DNA of 64,000 nucleotides from Sulfurimonas sp. HSL3-7 (GCF_039645985.1 NZ_CP147919.1:1674001-1738000); one strand, 5' to 3'. Positions 1 to 9,093 are shown, numbered from the stretch's first letter. Program-made: numbers and translations. The notes: generated by a model not told the origin, from the letters alone.

Positions 1-9
1 ATTTTACGA

Positions 10-762
10 TCACTGTTTTACCCACTCCCAGGCCAGACCCAGATACTCATGAAAAGCGAGGTCACTGCCCCGTAGACTCCTGCCGTTTGGCATCTGAAGC
101 CATTCGCTCTCGCCCCGTACCTGATAACCCGTCGGCGCGGCAATCGGATTTAACCCCTGTGCTTTAAAGATCTTGAATGCGCGCGGCATATGGGATGCCG
201 ATGTCACCAGAATAAACGGCTTCTCACCTGCCATTTTTTTCATTGCCACCGCCTCTTCGTAGGTATCTTTTGGTGTCTCAAGCATGATGATATCATCACT
301 TTCCACACCAAGCGCGCGTGCTGCTTTTTTCTGCATCGAAGCGTGGTTATAAGGGTCTTGGCCGCCGTAGCCCGAGACTACCAGTTTTACGTCTGCCAGC
401 CTGTTATAATGGCGTATTCCCTCACTCAGACGGGTCAGTGCCGTTGTAGTGACTTGCGAGGTGATCGGAAGCGCTTTGTCGCTGTTATGGCCGCTGCCGA
501 GCACCAGGATATAGTCAACATTCACCGGTGTCTCGATCAATGCCGGGTATTGTCGTTCCAGGGGTTTTAAAAGCAGGTCACTGACAGGCGCATAACTCAG
601 CAGCGCAATCCAGACAAAGGCAAGCGGCAAGAGTGTTTTCGCCGCTTTTATTCGTCCGATATAGAGTGCGACAAACCCGGCTGCGGCAATAAACAAGCCG
701 ATAGAGAGCGGTCCTAAAAGTTCACCCGCAATTTTTTTGACGATGAAAAGCGTATCGACCAT
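10..762 (-). CDS. ElyC/SanA/YdcF-family (DUF218) envelope protein
   Basis: The 250-residue protein has two hydrophobic segments (about residues 12-34 and 41-60) followed by a DUF218 domain from about residue 80. Family landmarks are the strand YILVLGSG, the VVSGYGG turn and the VTSASHMPRA segment. In Escherichia coli the relatives ElyC and SanA affect peptidoglycan precursor metabolism and envelope integrity at the inner membrane; their chemistry is unsettled. It is the last gene of a minus-strand operon and its ATG overlaps the murF stop by one base, so translational coupling is likely. The wall-precursor neighbours (murF, ddl) fit an ElyC-like role. The exact subfamily is an inference. Confidence 0.82.
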   Translation of the reverse strand: MVDTLFIVKKIAGELLGPLSIGLFIAAAGFVALYIGRIKAAKTLLPLAFVWIALLSYAPVSDLLLKPLERQYPALIETPVNVDYILVLGSGHNSDKALPITSQVTTTALTRLSEGIRHYNRLADVKLVVSGYGGQDPYNHASMQKKAARALGVESDDIIMLETPKDTYEEAVAMKKMAGEKPFILVTSASHMPRAFKIFKAQGLNPIAAPTGYQVRGESEWLQMPNGRSLRGSDLAFHEYLGLAWEWVKQ

Positions 763-2192
763 CAGATAAAATTCGGCGCATCGTTGGCAAAGAGGATGAT
801 ATCCCCTGCCCTGGTACGCTCACCCAACACTTTGGTAAGCTGACTCTTGTCACCGAGCATGATCTTTTCGGCAACAGTGAGATGTTTGTCAAAGAGGTCG
901 GCGTTGAGCTGACCCGTGACAATGGCCACATCGCACACCTTGTTGATCGCTTCGATCAGCTCTAGGTTAAGCTCCCTGGTGCTTTCAACCAGCCCCGGCG
1001 TAACGATTACCTTGCGGCCGGGGTGCAGAGAGAGAAGACGGACGTCTTCGAGCATCCCGTCGATGTTGCCGTTATAGCCGTCATCGAGAATGATCTTTCC
1101 GCCGGCATCGATGCGCTGAAGACGGTGTTCGACGCTTTTAAGTCCGCTCACCCCTTTTTGGATCTCCCCGGCTTCCATACCGAGAGCATCGGCAACCAGA
1201 ACCGTGGCCTCCAGGTTGATCGTATTAAAAGCGCCCAGAACATCGGTCTGAAGGTGCAGCGTCTCATCATGCAGCTGCATATCAAAAGAGAGCCCCTCCA
1301 GTGTCGCCTCGACATTGCTGACGCCGTCACCGAAAAAGGTCACCTTCTCATGCGGCTCCGATGTCACGGAGTTGTGCACGAAGGCTCTTTGCAAACGGTC
1401 CGACTGGATGATCTCAAGCTTGGTACGCTGAATGTTCTCGAGTGTCTTGAAATACTCAAGGTGTTGCGGACCGACCTTGCCGACCACAACAATATGCGGA
1501 TGCAGGAACTGCGCGATCGTGTAGATGTCGCCGCGCAGGCGCGCACCCGCTTCACAGACATAGACCTCGCAGTCGTCAGGCAGCTCCATGTTGACGTCGC
1601 GTACAAGACCGGCAATGGTGTTGACGCTGCGCGGGGTGGCGTAGACTTTGTACTTTTTGGAGAGCACCTGCGAAATGAAGTTCTTCATGCTCGTCTTGCC
1701 GTAACTGCCCGTCACACAGACGATCTTGAGCTCTTTACGGGCCATAAGTTTTTTCTGCGCCTCTCTCTTATACGCCATAAAGAGAAAGCTCTCAATTCCT
1801 TTGGAGCCTACATAAGCCAGAAAAAGCGGTAAAAAGACAAATGATGGTCCCGCCATCCCCTTGATAGCAGTGACCATATCGAGAAAGAAGGTCAGCACGA
1901 ACAGCAGGATCAAAAAGCGTTTTACACGCCAGGTGAAGACCAGCTTTTTGTCCAGTCTATAGTACCAGAACCCAAGCGCCAGAAGGTAGACAGCCAGCAC
2001 AGCCGTAAAATAGTCTGCCGCAACATAATAGAGTACGAAAGGGAAGATAAAAAGCGTAAAGTGCCAAAGCGGTTTGTGGTGTTTTAGAACGACACGCGAT
2101 ATCTTGTAATCGTACCACTGCAGATTGGTTATAAGGTAAAAGCCCAGGGCCATTACGAAAATGACATTGGTTATTAAATCCAGGATATCCAT
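762..2192 (-). CDS. murF: UDP-N-acetylmuramoyl-tripeptide--D-alanyl-D-alanine ligase with membrane-spanning N-terminus
   Basis: MurF adds D-Ala-D-Ala to the UDP-MurNAc-tripeptide using ATP, the last cytoplasmic step of the peptidoglycan precursor. The Mur-ligase P-loop GSYGKTS is near residue 162, followed by Mur central and C-terminal domains (DDGYNGN and VTPGLVES stretches). The first 150 residues are not the usual MurF substrate domain: they hold about five hydrophobic segments (roughly 8-24, 44-60, 64-78, 93-109, 116-130). I chose the ATG at 2192 because an AGGA lies about 8 bases upstream; an in-frame GTG sits one codon earlier. It lies 6-9 bp behind the hydrolase gene and two genes from ddl, which makes its substrate dipeptide. 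Confidence 0.88.
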   Translation of the reverse strand: MDILDLITNVIFVMALGFYLITNLQWYDYKISRVVLKHHKPLWHFTLFIFPFVLYYVAADYFTAVLAVYLLALGFWYYRLDKKLVFTWRVKRFLILLFVLTFFLDMVTAIKGMAGPSFVFLPLFLAYVGSKGIESFLFMAYKREAQKKLMARKELKIVCVTGSYGKTSMKNFISQVLSKKYKVYATPRSVNTIAGLVRDVNMELPDDCEVYVCEAGARLRGDIYTIAQFLHPHIVVVGKVGPQHLEYFKTLENIQRTKLEIIQSDRLQRAFVHNSVTSEPHEKVTFFGDGVSNVEATLEGLSFDMQLHDETLHLQTDVLGAFNTINLEATVLVADALGMEAGEIQKGVSGLKSVEHRLQRIDAGGKIILDDGYNGNIDGMLEDVRLLSLHPGRKVIVTPGLVESTRELNLELIEAINKVCDVAIVTGQLNADLFDKHLTVAEKIMLGDKSQLTKVLGERTRAGDIILFANDAPNFI

Positions 2193-2201
2193 CACCCTAT
2201 C

Positions 2202-2939
2202 CTACTGGTGCAGCGATGCGAGCACCGTCGTCTCTATCTGTTTGGCCACGGCGTCAGCCTGCTGCATAAAGAAGTAATGGTCCCCCTCAAACACGACAAG
2301 ACGTGAATCACGGATCAGTTTATTGATCTTCTCTGCCGTAAAAAGCGGCGTCGCCGTATCATCTTTTCCCCAGCACAGCAGTGCTTTGCCGCTGTAATCT
2401 TTGAATTCGGATCTGAAGTCTTCATTGACCACGTTTTTAAAGGTCTGATACATGATCTCGGAAAGTTTTTTGGCATCTTCGGCGACAAAGAGCGAACGCA
2501 GTTTAGAGAGACCGACAAACTTGACCATCTTGAAGAGTGCGATCTTCGCCTTGATCTTAAACGGTTTTGGTACAGGTATACCGGCACTGCCTACCAAAAT
2601 AAGAATCTGCGGATTTAGCAGCAGGGCCACCTTGCCGCCAAAAGAGTGGCCCAGGATGATATGGTCCTGGTTGGCATTGATCTGTGCGAGAAAAAGTTCC
2701 AGGATATTGGCATAATCCTCGGTTACCAGAGGACGGTTGCAGGTGCTGTTTCCAAAGCCGGGAAGATCGATATAGACGTGACGGAACGCATCCAGCTGCT
2801 TTTCAAACGCCTTTTTCATCAGCTCCTTGTTGGAACCCCAGCCATGCAGAAATATAAGTGTCTTGCTTTTTTCGGGATTGACAAGCTCATAGGAGATCTG
2901 AAAGGTCTGCTGTTTGTATTGAATCGACTTTATGGCCAC
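2202..2939 (-). CDS. alpha/beta-fold hydrolase
   Basis: A 245-residue alpha/beta hydrolase without signal peptide or membrane segment, so probably cytoplasmic. Visible landmarks are the oxyanion region HGWGSN (about 31-36), the nucleophile elbow GHSFGG (about 99-104, Ser in the centre), an acid in the strand ALLCWGKDD and the catalytic His in EGDHYFF near the C-terminus. The fold covers esterases, BioH-type enzymes and others, and the substrate cannot be read from sequence. It sits 2 bp after ddl and a few bases before murF in one operon, which hints at an envelope role, but this is only context. Confidence 0.8.
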   Translation of the reverse strand: MAIKSIQYKQQTFQISYELVNPEKSKTLIFLHGWGSNKELMKKAFEKQLDAFRHVYIDLPGFGNSTCNRPLVTEDYANILELFLAQINANQDHIILGHSFGGKVALLLNPQILILVGSAGIPVPKPFKIKAKIALFKMVKFVGLSKLRSLFVAEDAKKLSEIMYQTFKNVVNEDFRSEFKDYSGKALLCWGKDDTATPLFTAEKINKLIRDSRLVVFEGDHYFFMQQADAVAKQIETTVLASLHQ

Positions 2940-2941
2940 GG

Positions 2942-3982
2942 CTATTTCCCTTTTGCTTGATTGATGGAGTGGATGTATTGGTAATTCACCTGGGGACGGC
3001 GTTTTTGCGGCAGGTTAGCCAGCAACGTATGGATAACGCTTTGAAAATCGGCAAAAAGGTAGTTGGCCATCGAACCCGGGATCGGGTTGATCTCATTGAG
3101 CAGCACCTCGCCGTCAACGACAAAAAAGTCACAACGGATCAGTGCGCCTTCGAACATATTTCTGTATATCTTGGTAAAAGTCTGTTCCAGGTTGTGCACC
3201 AGGATACCGTCTATCTGCGCTTCGCTCACAGCCGAAGAGCGGGAGAAGTCCAGGTATTTTTTGTCAAAATCGAGAAACTCGTTCTTCTGCGGCTCTTCCA
3301 CGATAGAGAAGTGGATACCGCCGTTGGCACCGTAACCCGCCAAGTTGTACTCTTTGACACCCTCGATGAACGGTTCGATGATGAGATTGTCGTCAAATTC
3401 AAACGCGACATCGAGCGCGTATTCGATCTCTATCTCCTTTTTGATGACGCTTACCCCGATAGAGCTTCCCAGACGCGCCGGCTTGATGATGAACGGCAGC
3501 GGCGTCTTGATCTCGCGTTTGTCGTTGACGTTAAGGCTCTCGTAGGCAACGGTCTTCACCCCGATCGCTTCGGCGAACCATTTGGTGTGCATCTTGTCGA
3601 AACTGAACACCGATGCGGCCGGGCGCGGCCCGATATAATCGATATTGTAAAATTCCAGCAGTGCCGCAATAGTACCGTCTTCGCCGTCCGCACCGTGGAT
3701 AAGGTTCAACACCGGCATTTCCAGCCGCTCGCTGCCGAAGAGCTTTTTGTGGCTGAACGCGCCGATCTCCAGGAAAAGCTGCGGCATCTTCTTGTGGGCA
3801 CCCGAGGCGAAAGTTTTGGCGATCATATCTTTGGCTTCGATCTTGTAGAAGCGGTGGTCCTGGTCGCAGAAGATAAAAGAGAGTTCAAAATTCGTCAGCT
3901 TCTCTTGTACCGTGATCGCACTGACAATGCTGATCTCGTGTTCGTAACTGGCACCGCCAAAAAGTATTGCTAATTTCACCAT
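2942..3982 (-). CDS. ddl: D-alanine--D-alanine ligase
   Basis: Ddl is an ATP-grasp enzyme that joins two D-alanines for the peptidoglycan stem peptide. The 346-residue protein starts with the family signature ILFGGASYEHEIS and carries the ATP-grasp strand PFIIKPARLGSSIGV and the C-terminal metal-binding motif LLNEINPIPGS. Length is typical. It sits 6 bp after ruvA and 2 bp before the hydrolase, in the operon that also encodes MurF, which uses its product. An AAAGGA precedes the start closely; a GTG directly follows the ATG and could serve equally well. Confidence 0.95.
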   Translation of the reverse strand: MVKLAILFGGASYEHEISIVSAITVQEKLTNFELSFIFCDQDHRFYKIEAKDMIAKTFASGAHKKMPQLFLEIGAFSHKKLFGSERLEMPVLNLIHGADGEDGTIAALLEFYNIDYIGPRPAASVFSFDKMHTKWFAEAIGVKTVAYESLNVNDKREIKTPLPFIIKPARLGSSIGVSVIKKEIEIEYALDVAFEFDDNLIIEPFIEGVKEYNLAGYGANGGIHFSIVEEPQKNEFLDFDKKYLDFSRSSAVSEAQIDGILVHNLEQTFTKIYRNMFEGALIRCDFFVVDGEVLLNEINPIPGSMANYLFADFQSVIHTLLANLPQKRRPQVNYQYIHSINQAKGK

Positions 3983-3988
3983 AATCCT

Positions 3989-4555
3989 TTAGAGTTTTTG
4001 TAGTTGTTTCAGGGCTTCTTTGACCAGGCCGGCGGTATCGGTCGCACTGCAGCGGCTTAAGACCTTGGAGATCTGCTCTTTTTTGAAGCCCAGGCTCTCA
4101 AGCGCCATTGCCGCCTCACTTACGGCCGGGTTGGCTGAAACGCCGCCCTGTTCCATCAGCACCGCATCGAAACCGTTGAGCTCGACCAGAATGCGTCCGG
4201 CACTTTTGGGACCGATACCCGGCACTTTTTTGAGAGAGTTGATGTTGCCGCTTGCGATCACCTCGCCGAACTGCGACGGCGAGAAGGTCGAACAGATCGC
4301 CATCGCCACCTTCGGCCCCACGCCCGAGATCTTGACAAGGCGTTCGAAGAGAAGCTTTTCACTCTTCTCGACAAAACCGTAGAGCAGCTGCGCATCTTCC
4401 CTTATGACATGCGATGTCTGCAGTTTCACACGCTCTTTTGTAATCGCAGCGTAGCTCTGCAACGAGATAAAGACCTCGTAGATGAGGCCGTTCACATTAA
4501 TATGCACAAAGGTCGGCTCTTTATGCTCTATTGTTCCTTCTACGCCTACGATCAT
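3989..4555 (-). CDS. ruvA: Holliday junction branch migration protein RuvA
   Basis: RuvA binds four-way junctions as a tetramer and loads the RuvB helicase. The 188-residue protein has the N-terminal OB-fold beginning MIVGVEG, two helix-hairpin-helix stretches (ISGVGPKVAMAI and VPGIGPKSAGRI, about residues 73-120) and the small C-terminal domain that contacts RuvB (about 143-188). GGAG lies five bases before the ATG. It heads the wall-synthesis genes of the minus-strand operon. A short reading frame with a nearly identical beginning lies directly upstream and overlaps its start (4552-4641). Confidence 0.95.
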   Translation of the reverse strand: MIVGVEGTIEHKEPTFVHINVNGLIYEVFISLQSYAAITKERVKLQTSHVIREDAQLLYGFVEKSEKLLFERLVKISGVGPKVAMAICSTFSPSQFGEVIASGNINSLKKVPGIGPKSAGRILVELNGFDAVLMEQGGVSANPAVSEAAMALESLGFKKEQISKVLSRCSATDTAGLVKEALKQLQKL

Positions 4556-4641
4556 AGAAGCTCCATCTTATCAACTTTACTCAAGCCAGAGTGAGGTTCA
4601 CCCACTTCTGTACAGAGGTATCCTTCGATTCCTACGATCAT
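4552..4641 (-). CDS. 29-codon upstream reading frame repeating the start of RuvA
   Basis: The short frame begins with MIVGIEG, against MIVGVEG for RuvA, and 17 of the first 21 bases match the ruvA start. It then diverges and stops at a TGA overlapping the ruvA ATG (ATGA). An AAAGGG lies five bases upstream, so translation is possible. Seen: duplicated 5' end plus overlap. Inferred: either a relic of a partial ruvA duplication or a leader peptide coupling translation into ruvA. The 29-residue product has no recognisable domain. Confidence 0.4.
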   Translation of the reverse strand: MIVGIEGYLCTEVGEPHSGLSKVDKMELL

Positions 4642-4846
4642 TCCCGCCCTTTACGACAGTTCTACACATAGCGCCCTGTGCTCTCTGCAAAACCGTCTTA
4701 GATATAGCTTTAAAAAATAGAAGATACATTTTAATCTAAGATGGGTTAAAATAACGTAAACTCGCGCAAGGGCAGACAATCAAACACTTTATATCATCAC
4801 TTATTTTTAATTTCCCGGCGACGCGACGCTCTATTAGCAGGTAATA

Positions 4847-6253
4847 ATGTTCAAAAATATATTCACCAACAGTTTCGGTATCCTCTTTTCACGCATCCTC
4901 GGCTTTGCCCGCGATCTTCTGACCGCTTCTGTCCTGGGGGCCAATGTTTACAGCGATATCTTTTTCATTGCCTTCAAACTCCCCAACCTTTTTCGACGCA
5001 TCTTTGCCGAAGGCGCCTTTACCCAGGCTTTCATCCCCGCCTTCACCCGCTCCAAGAACAAGGCGGTCTTCTCCATCCACATCTTCAGCACCTTTTTTCT
5101 GGTGATCGCCCTTCTGACACTGGCGGTCAACCTCTTCCCCGAAGCGGCCACCGTTGCTATCGCTGTCGGCTTTGAAAAGGAGACCATTACCCTGGCCGCC
5201 CCCTATGTCGCGATCAACTTTTTCTACCTGCCGCTCATCTTTGCCGTCACCTTTTTGAGCACCTTTTTGCAATACCGCCACCACTTCGCTACCACCGCAT
5301 TCGCCACGGGACTTCTCAACATCGCGCTGATCGCCGCCCTGCTGCTCTCAAAAGAGGAGAGCGACGCGACCATTGTCACCTACCTGAGCTACGGTGTCGT
5401 TGCCGGCGGGCTTCTGCAGCTCTTTGTCCACCTTGCCGCGGTGAAACGGCTGGGCCTCAACAGGCTGCTCTTCGGCGGGGTCAAATACTTCAAGGTCAAA
5501 GCGCTCCGGATCAAAGAGGAGACGAGAAACTTCAACCGCCAATTCTTCCCCGCTATCTGGGGAAATTCGACGGCGCAGTTCTCCGCTTTCCTGGACACCT
5601 GGCTCGCCAGTTTCCTCGCTACCGGGGTGATCTCGTACATGTATTACTCCAACCGTATCTTCCAGCTGCCGCTCGCGCTCTTTGCCATCGCCACCTCCAT
5701 CGCCCTCTTCCCGCGGGTATCGCGTTATCTGAAAAACGGCAAACATACCGAAGCGCTTGCCTACATGCACAAGGCCTTCTGGTTCCTGGCCTTCATCCTG
5801 ACGTTCAGCACCCTCGGCGGTTTTGTGCTCGGCGAAGAGATCACCTGGCTGCTCTTCGAGCGCGGTGCCTTCAGCCGTGAAGATACGCTCAACACTTCCG
5901 CCATCCTCCAGATGTACATGCTCGGTCTGCTCCCCTTCGGACTCAACAAGCTGCTGTTGCTGTGGCTCTTCGCCCGGCAGCAGCAGATGAAAGCGGCCAA
6001 GATCGCCACCCTGACACTGGGGACCAACATTCTCTTCTCCCTGCTGCTCATCACCCCGCTCGGCGGCGTAGGATTGGCACTTGCGAGCACAATCAGCGGT
6101 TTCATCGGCTTCTTCGCCACGGCGCGCACCTTCAGCAGGCAGGAGTTTTTGGCTATAATCTCGCTCAAAAAAACAGTGATCCTGCTGCTGAGCAGTGCTG
6201 TTTTCACACTCTTTTTACTCTTTGCCAAGGAACTCATACATGCATATATTTGA
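4847..6253 (+). CDS. murJ: lipid II flippase MurJ (MviN)
   Basis: MurJ is an inner-membrane MOP-superfamily flippase that moves lipid II to the periplasm. The 468-residue protein is hydrophobic throughout with about 13-14 predicted helices. The N-terminal region contains the family stretches FSRILGFARD, FIAFKLPNLFRRIFAEGAF and AFIPAF, and later YYSNRIFQLPLALFAIA. It is transcribed away from the ruvA-ddl-murF operon and overlaps cysS by 14 bp. A plausible -10 (TAAAAT, 4747-4752) lies in the divergent intergenic region. Confidence 0.95.
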   Translation: MFKNIFTNSFGILFSRILGFARDLLTASVLGANVYSDIFFIAFKLPNLFRRIFAEGAFTQAFIPAFTRSKNKAVFSIHIFSTFFLVIALLTLAVNLFPEAATVAIAVGFEKETITLAAPYVAINFFYLPLIFAVTFLSTFLQYRHHFATTAFATGLLNIALIAALLLSKEESDATIVTYLSYGVVAGGLLQLFVHLAAVKRLGLNRLLFGGVKYFKVKALRIKEETRNFNRQFFPAIWGNSTAQFSAFLDTWLASFLATGVISYMYYSNRIFQLPLALFAIATSIALFPRVSRYLKNGKHTEALAYMHKAFWFLAFILTFSTLGGFVLGEEITWLLFERGAFSREDTLNTSAILQMYMLGLLPFGLNKLLLLWLFARQQQMKAAKIATLTLGTNILFSLLLITPLGGVGLALASTISGFIGFFATARTFSRQEFLAIISLKKTVILLLSSAVFTLFLLFAKELIHAYI

Positions 6254-7640
6254 TTCGGTCGCCAAGACAAAACGGGAGTTCATCCCCCTGAACCCCGAAC
6301 GTGTCACCCTCTATGTCTGCGGCCCGACCGTCTATGACGATGCCCACCTCGGCCATGCCAAAAGTGCCCTTGTCTTCGACCTGCTGCGCCGCGTGCTCGA
6401 GGCCAACGGCTACAACGTCGTTTACGCCCGCAACATCACCGACATCGACGACAAGATCATCAAGAAGGCGGCCGAACAGAGGCTGACCATCAGCGAGATC
6501 ACCGATACCTATACCGAAGCCTACCATCGCGACATGGCAGCGCTCGGTGTCGAGCGGCCGACGATCGAACCCAAGGCAACCGAGTCACTGGAGGCGATGT
6601 TCGAGCTGATCCGGAAACTGATAGACAACGGCCACGCCTACCAGACCGCCAACGGCGACGTCTACTTCGACACGGCAAGCGACCAGGCGTATCTCAGTAT
6701 CTCTCACCAGCAGCAAAACGAAGAGGACCGTCAGCACCGCGTTGAGAGTTCCAGCGAAAAACGCAACCCGGCCGACTTCGCCCTCTGGAAATCGGTCAGC
6801 GACGGCTCCGTCACCTTCGATTCGCCTTTTGGAAAAGGGCGTCCGGGCTGGCACACCGAGTGTTCGGCGATGATCGAAAAGCACCTTGCCGGTGAAGGGC
6901 AATACGCCATCGACATCCACGGCGGGGGCGCCGATCTCCTCTTTCCGCACCATGAAAACGAAGCCGCCCAGACCCGCTGTTCATCCGACCACGAGCTGGC
7001 CAACTACTGGATGCACAACGGGTTCGTCAATATCGACGGCGAGAAGATGAGCAAGAGCCTCGGCAACAGCTTTTTCATCAAGGACGCCCTCAAAGTCTAC
7101 GACGGCGAAGTGCTGCGTTTCTACCTGCTGAGCACCCACTACCGCGCCAACTTCAACTTCAACGAAAAGGACCTGCTCGCCGCCAAAAAACGCCTCGACA
7201 AGCTCTACCGCCTCAAAAAACGTCTCTTCGGCATGAAGGTGACCGATGAGAAGACCCAAACGCAGGCGAAACTGCTCGAAGCCCTCAGCGACGACCTCAA
7301 CGTCTCCCAGGCCCTTGCCGTCATCGACGAGATGGTCGCCCATGCCAACGAGACCCTCGACGCCAACCCCAAAGACAAACTGATCAAACGCCAGACCCTT
7401 GCCGATCTCGCCTTCATCGAAAGAGTACTCGGTTTCGGAACAAAGAACCCTTTCGAGTACTTTCAATTCGGCCTCGACGAAGCGACCAAAGCGAAGATCG
7501 ACGCCCTTGTCGAAGAGCGCAGCGAAGCGAAAAAAGCAAAAAATTTCGAAAAATCCGATGCGCTCCGCGACGAGATCATGGCCTACGGCGTCAGCATCAT
7601 GGACACCGCCCAGGGGACTTTCTGGGAGCGTGTTGAATGA
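6240..7640 (+). CDS. cysS: cysteine--tRNA ligase
   Basis: Class I aminoacyl-tRNA synthetase charging tRNA-Cys. The 466-residue protein shows the zinc cysteine in CGPTVYDD (Cys27), the HIGH-type motif HLGH (36-39), further zinc ligands in HTECSAM and FPHHENE, and the KMSKS loop. I start it at 6240 rather than at the longer in-frame ATG at 6195 because the family begins exactly here and AAGGA lies 9-13 bases upstream. The first 14 bases overlap the end of murJ, so the two are co-translated. Confidence 0.96.
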   Translation: MHIFDSVAKTKREFIPLNPERVTLYVCGPTVYDDAHLGHAKSALVFDLLRRVLEANGYNVVYARNITDIDDKIIKKAAEQRLTISEITDTYTEAYHRDMAALGVERPTIEPKATESLEAMFELIRKLIDNGHAYQTANGDVYFDTASDQAYLSISHQQQNEEDRQHRVESSSEKRNPADFALWKSVSDGSVTFDSPFGKGRPGWHTECSAMIEKHLAGEGQYAIDIHGGGADLLFPHHENEAAQTRCSSDHELANYWMHNGFVNIDGEKMSKSLGNSFFIKDALKVYDGEVLRFYLLSTHYRANFNFNEKDLLAAKKRLDKLYRLKKRLFGMKVTDEKTQTQAKLLEALSDDLNVSQALAVIDEMVAHANETLDANPKDKLIKRQTLADLAFIERVLGFGTKNPFEYFQFGLDEATKAKIDALVEERSEAKKAKNFEKSDALRDEIMAYGVSIMDTAQGTFWERVE

Positions 7641-7765
7641 CAGGCTTCGAGATCGTTGCGATTATCAGTGTTATCAGCATCTTCGCCTGGTTCATCATGG
7701 CCGCCAAAAACACCAACAGCCAAAACCAATTCATAGAAGAAGATGACTCAGAAGAGAAAGAGTAG
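7637..7765 (+). CDS. small single-span membrane protein (42 aa)
   Basis: This short gene starts inside the cysS stop codon (ATGA overlap) and encodes 42 residues: one hydrophobic helix (about residues 4-23), a short polar stretch rich in Asn and Gln, then an acidic tail of mixed Glu, Asp, Ser and Lys. The overlap start and clean single-span layout argue for a real small protein translated by coupling from cysS. I do not recognise a family. Confidence 0.55.
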   Translation: MTGFEIVAIISVISIFAWFIMAAKNTNSQNQFIEEDDSEEKE

Positions 7766-7937
7766 TATCCGACAAGAGAACTGTAAAACTGCACACAACC
7801 CTGTAAAGAGAAAACACCCCACTCTAACGTAAAAACAGGATTCTCCCATCAAAATACCGGCTCTTATCACACGACGAATCTTCACATATATGCTATACTC
7901 AGGTCTTATATATTAATTCCCAAAACAGAGCGCCCTT

Positions 7938-8804
7938 ATGAAACAAGTGATCAATCTCTACAAAAAGCACAAAATCACCGTCGACAGTTATATCGAGACA
8001 CTGATAAAGAGTTTCCCGAAAGACTATCTGGCAAACGCAGACTCTATCCTTAAAACCCACCATTTCATCCAGCTGATCTACGGTGTGGATGAGAATTTTA
8101 GACAACAGACCCCCATCGTGTGCCGCCGAGAAAAAGATGAGAAACAGATAGGCAGCGACAAAAGCCACTACTTCATGAAGATGCAGCTCGACGAGGACGG
8201 CTTCTATATCTCAAACCCCTACATCCACTACCGAACCGGTAAAGCGAGTGTATCGGTCGTCCATCACTCGAACGGCACCTATTATGTCTTCGATATCGAT
8301 CTTATCGCGCTGCTGCAGGATCTGAAGCTGATCGAATACAACAAAAAACATGACAAGTTCAAGCGGGGTGTCTACTTTCTGGGTTCATCTCTATTGACAC
8401 TGGTCTCGATAGCGCTCATCGTCTACGGCGGCTACAACTTCTTCTTCAAACTTCTTGTTGAGTTTACAGAGACCAACTTTCTCAACGATATCTTCAAGTC
8501 CATCATCGCCATAACACTGGGGTTGGCGATCTTTGATATGGCAAAACAGATCTTTGAACACGAAGTGATCTATGAGTCCTTCCACCATCCCGAAGACAAA
8601 CAGTATAAAGTGCTGGGGAAATTCATCATCTCCATCATCATCGCCCTCTCAATCGAGACCCTGATGGTGGTCTTCAAGATCGCGCTGGACGACTATTCCA
8701 AGATGTCCTCAGCCTTTTACCTACTGCTTGGAACGACCATCATGTTCGTTGCCTTGGGCTATTTTTACAAAACGATCAACCAGGCGACGGAAAAAGAGAA
8801 ATAA
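7938..8804 (+). CDS. membrane protein with N-terminal PDC/Cache-like region
   Basis: A 288-residue protein of unrecognised exact family. Residues 1-125 are soluble and contain a stretch (about 90-125) that reads like a PDC/Cache sensor core: YISNPYIHYRTGKASVSVV followed by YYVFDIDL. Four hydrophobic helices follow (about 145-167, 188-203, 225-248, 257-277). No transmembrane helix precedes the Cache-like part, so it would lie in the cytoplasm unless topology is unusual. It has its own likely promoter (-10 TATACT at 7894-7899) and is followed by a hairpin, so it appears to be a single-gene unit. No output domain is visible. Confidence 0.6.
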   Translation: MKQVINLYKKHKITVDSYIETLIKSFPKDYLANADSILKTHHFIQLIYGVDENFRQQTPIVCRREKDEKQIGSDKSHYFMKMQLDEDGFYISNPYIHYRTGKASVSVVHHSNGTYYVFDIDLIALLQDLKLIEYNKKHDKFKRGVYFLGSSLLTLVSIALIVYGGYNFFFKLLVEFTETNFLNDIFKSIIAITLGLAIFDMAKQIFEHEVIYESFHHPEDKQYKVLGKFIISIIIALSIETLMVVFKIALDDYSKMSSAFYLLLGTTIMFVALGYFYKTINQATEKEK

Positions 8805-8851
8805 AGCGGGTTATCGCCTCCGTTTGACGATTTTGTCAACCTGCCGCTTTT
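8803..8851 (+). terminator. candidate hairpin terminator after the Cache-like membrane protein
   Basis: Outer arms AAAGCGG (8803-8809) and CCGCTTT (8844-8850) enclose an inner stem TTGAC/GTCAA and are followed by a short T run. It starts within the stop codon of the preceding gene. Confidence 0.5.
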
Positions 8852-9093
8852 CTGCCTACGGCCTCTGGGCCCTAACGCAAGTATCTTTCAACTGATACAA
8901 CCGCCGCATTCCTTTCTCGATATAGCGTGCAACCTCTTTTCAAACGCTTTTATTTTCTTTTTAAATATATCTGTTTTTTACCATCAAGTATATTTCTTTA
9001 TATTGTGTTAAAAATAAGACTTCAAAGTGCTATAATAGTGTCAATCTAGCCCATGACACGCTTATAATCAGTATTGAAAGGAATGTTGATGCA

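Noticed and set aside
2957-3973. 338-codon plus-strand frame opposite ddl
   Set aside because: Ddl motifs are intact on the minus strand; the opposite frame has no ribosome site or recognisable fold.
6195-6239. Upstream in-frame ATG for cysS
   Set aside because: It adds 15 residues not seen in the family and lies deep within murJ; the ATG at 6240 has a good ribosome site.
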